This document shows, piece after piece, positions 6,200 through 6,550 of a DNA stretch of 6,550 bases. The stretch lies in contig CALGOH010000196.1 of NCBI GenBank assembly GCA_937957985.1, positions 1 to 6,550 of the forward strand. The letters are read 5' to 3'. This stretch comes from an uncultured Verrucomicrobiae bacterium. GTDB taxonomy: Bacteria > Verrucomicrobiota > Verrucomicrobiia > Verrucomicrobiales > Akkermansiaceae. The notes under the pieces are model-generated. The model was not told the DNA's origin. It did no database searches and saw only the letters and a program-made list of their open reading frames with translations. Positions within the stretch are counted from its first letter, which is position 1, and every line of letters begins with the position of its first letter. A program made the position numbers and the translations under genes.

Positions 6200-6396
6200 C
6201 GGACCACTCGACGCCGGCACCCGATCGAGGCGGACCGGCTCGCCTGGCAACGCCGCCACGGCGCGGGCATCCTCGACGGGCTTCCCGGTGGTGATCGGAA
6301 CCGGTCACCAGGGCGACGACGACGGGCGACTCGACGCCGGCTCCCGATCGGTGCGGACCGGCTCGCCTGGCAACGCCACCGCGGCGCGGGCATCCT
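6200..6396 (+). repeat. Repeat block 3: tandem partial copies of the ~123 bp GC-rich unit
   Basis: This is the same unit and orientation as blocks 1 and 2. ACTCGACGCCGGC occurs at 6206 and 6329 (period 123 bp), and CCGGCTCGCCTGGCAACGCC occurs in both copies. The internal stem pair is present (6293-6304 with 6337-6349). The block breaks off in the middle of a unit, after CGCGGGCATCCT, exactly where adapter sequence begins. Its true right end is therefore unknown. Confidence 0.88.
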
Positions 6397-6463
6397 AGAT
6401 CGGACGCGCCACACGTCTGAACTCCAGTCACGTCCGCACACCTCGTATGCCGTCTTCTGCTTG
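6397..6463 (+). other. Illumina TruSeq-type index adapter (assembly contamination)
   Basis: The sequence follows the TruSeq index adapter in order: AGATCGGA (6397-6404), a garbled AGAGC, then ACACGTCTGAACTCCAGTCA, an eight-base index GTCCGCAC (6432-6439), then A.CTCGTATGCCGTCTTCTG and CTTG, ending at 6463. Differences are an insertion and substitutions at 6405-6410 and one T-to-C change near 6441. From memory the index equals TruSeq index 18. This is synthetic sequence from read-through of a short insert, not biology. Frames translated across it give nonsense peptides common in contaminated assemblies. Confidence 0.97.
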
Positions 6464-6464
6464 C

Positions 6465-6475
6465 AAAAAAAAAAA
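6465..6475 (+). other. Poly-A run after the adapter (sequencing read-through)
   Basis: Eleven A residues follow the adapter end after a single C. Reads that run past the end of an adapter on four-colour Illumina chemistry often continue as poly-A, so this is best read as part of the same artefact. Confidence 0.9.
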
Positions 6476-6550
6476 CACTGCCGCAATTCACTTAGCAGAA
6501 AACACGGCTCAAGCCGCTAACAGGCGAGGCAGGGCACTCCGAGCCGGAGC
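6476..6550. other. Short unassigned sequence beyond the artefact
   Basis: Seventy-five bases with no recognisable gene, repeat unit or palindrome of the P1-P5 type. The only structure I see is a tiny CGGCT/AGCCG inverted repeat around 6505-6516. Because the adapter separates it from the rest, its true adjacency to block 3 is unproven. Confidence 0.6.

Noticed and set aside
5798..6520. Plus-strand open frame crossing the repeat and the adapter
   Set aside because: It is antisense to the tape measure gene and then reads through repeat block 3 and synthetic adapter sequence, so it cannot be a real gene.
6500..6530. Integron attC-like sequence (CGCTAAC near the right end)
   Set aside because: The bases before AAC do not fit the core-site consensus, there is no matching partner site, and the segment lies beyond the adapter artefact.

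Overview
This GC-rich window looks like part of a prophage or phage-derived element. It carries a compact replication module and a phage tail tape measure gene, all read leftward on the minus strand. The separate AEP-type primase and AAA+/SF3-like helicase, together with the GC-rich palindromic repeats, remind me of elements in Verrucomicrobiota. That host guess is from memory and weak, because no host gene, rRNA or tRNA is present.

Layout, right to left in the direction of transcription. Positions 6476-6550 are short unassigned sequence. Positions 6397-6475 are an Illumina TruSeq-type index adapter followed by poly-A, an assembly contaminant that makes the right end untrustworthy. Positions 6200-6396 hold two copies of a ~123 bp GC-rich repeat unit. 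Positions 6095-6178 hold a very short reading frame that may be the tail of a lost gene. Positions 3998-6076 encode a full-length tape measure protein. Positions 3170-3997 are an ~830 bp non-coding region with more copies of the same repeat unit and five 20-24 bp palindromes, all with a CCGG centre but with different, symmetrically changed arms. Positions 1-3169 hold a tight operon: an excisionase-like HTH protein, a small unknown protein, a primase, a helicase/ATPase and the first codons of another gene.

The five operon genes overlap or are separated by at most 8 bp, so they are probably co-transcribed and translationally coupled. The HTH protein may regulate or direct excision, while the primase and helicase would replicate the element. 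The tape measure gene belongs to a different module (virion tail assembly). It stands alone between two blocks of the same repeat, with no head, connector or other tail genes beside it. That can mean a rearranged or decaying prophage, or a wrong join made by the assembler in the repeats.

The best candidates for something undescribed are the covarying palindrome set with its AACAGTT flanks and its compound arrangement with the ~123 bp unit. I do not see a clear new multi-gene defence or mobile system. The adapter is the clearest single observation and limits any conclusion about the right end.
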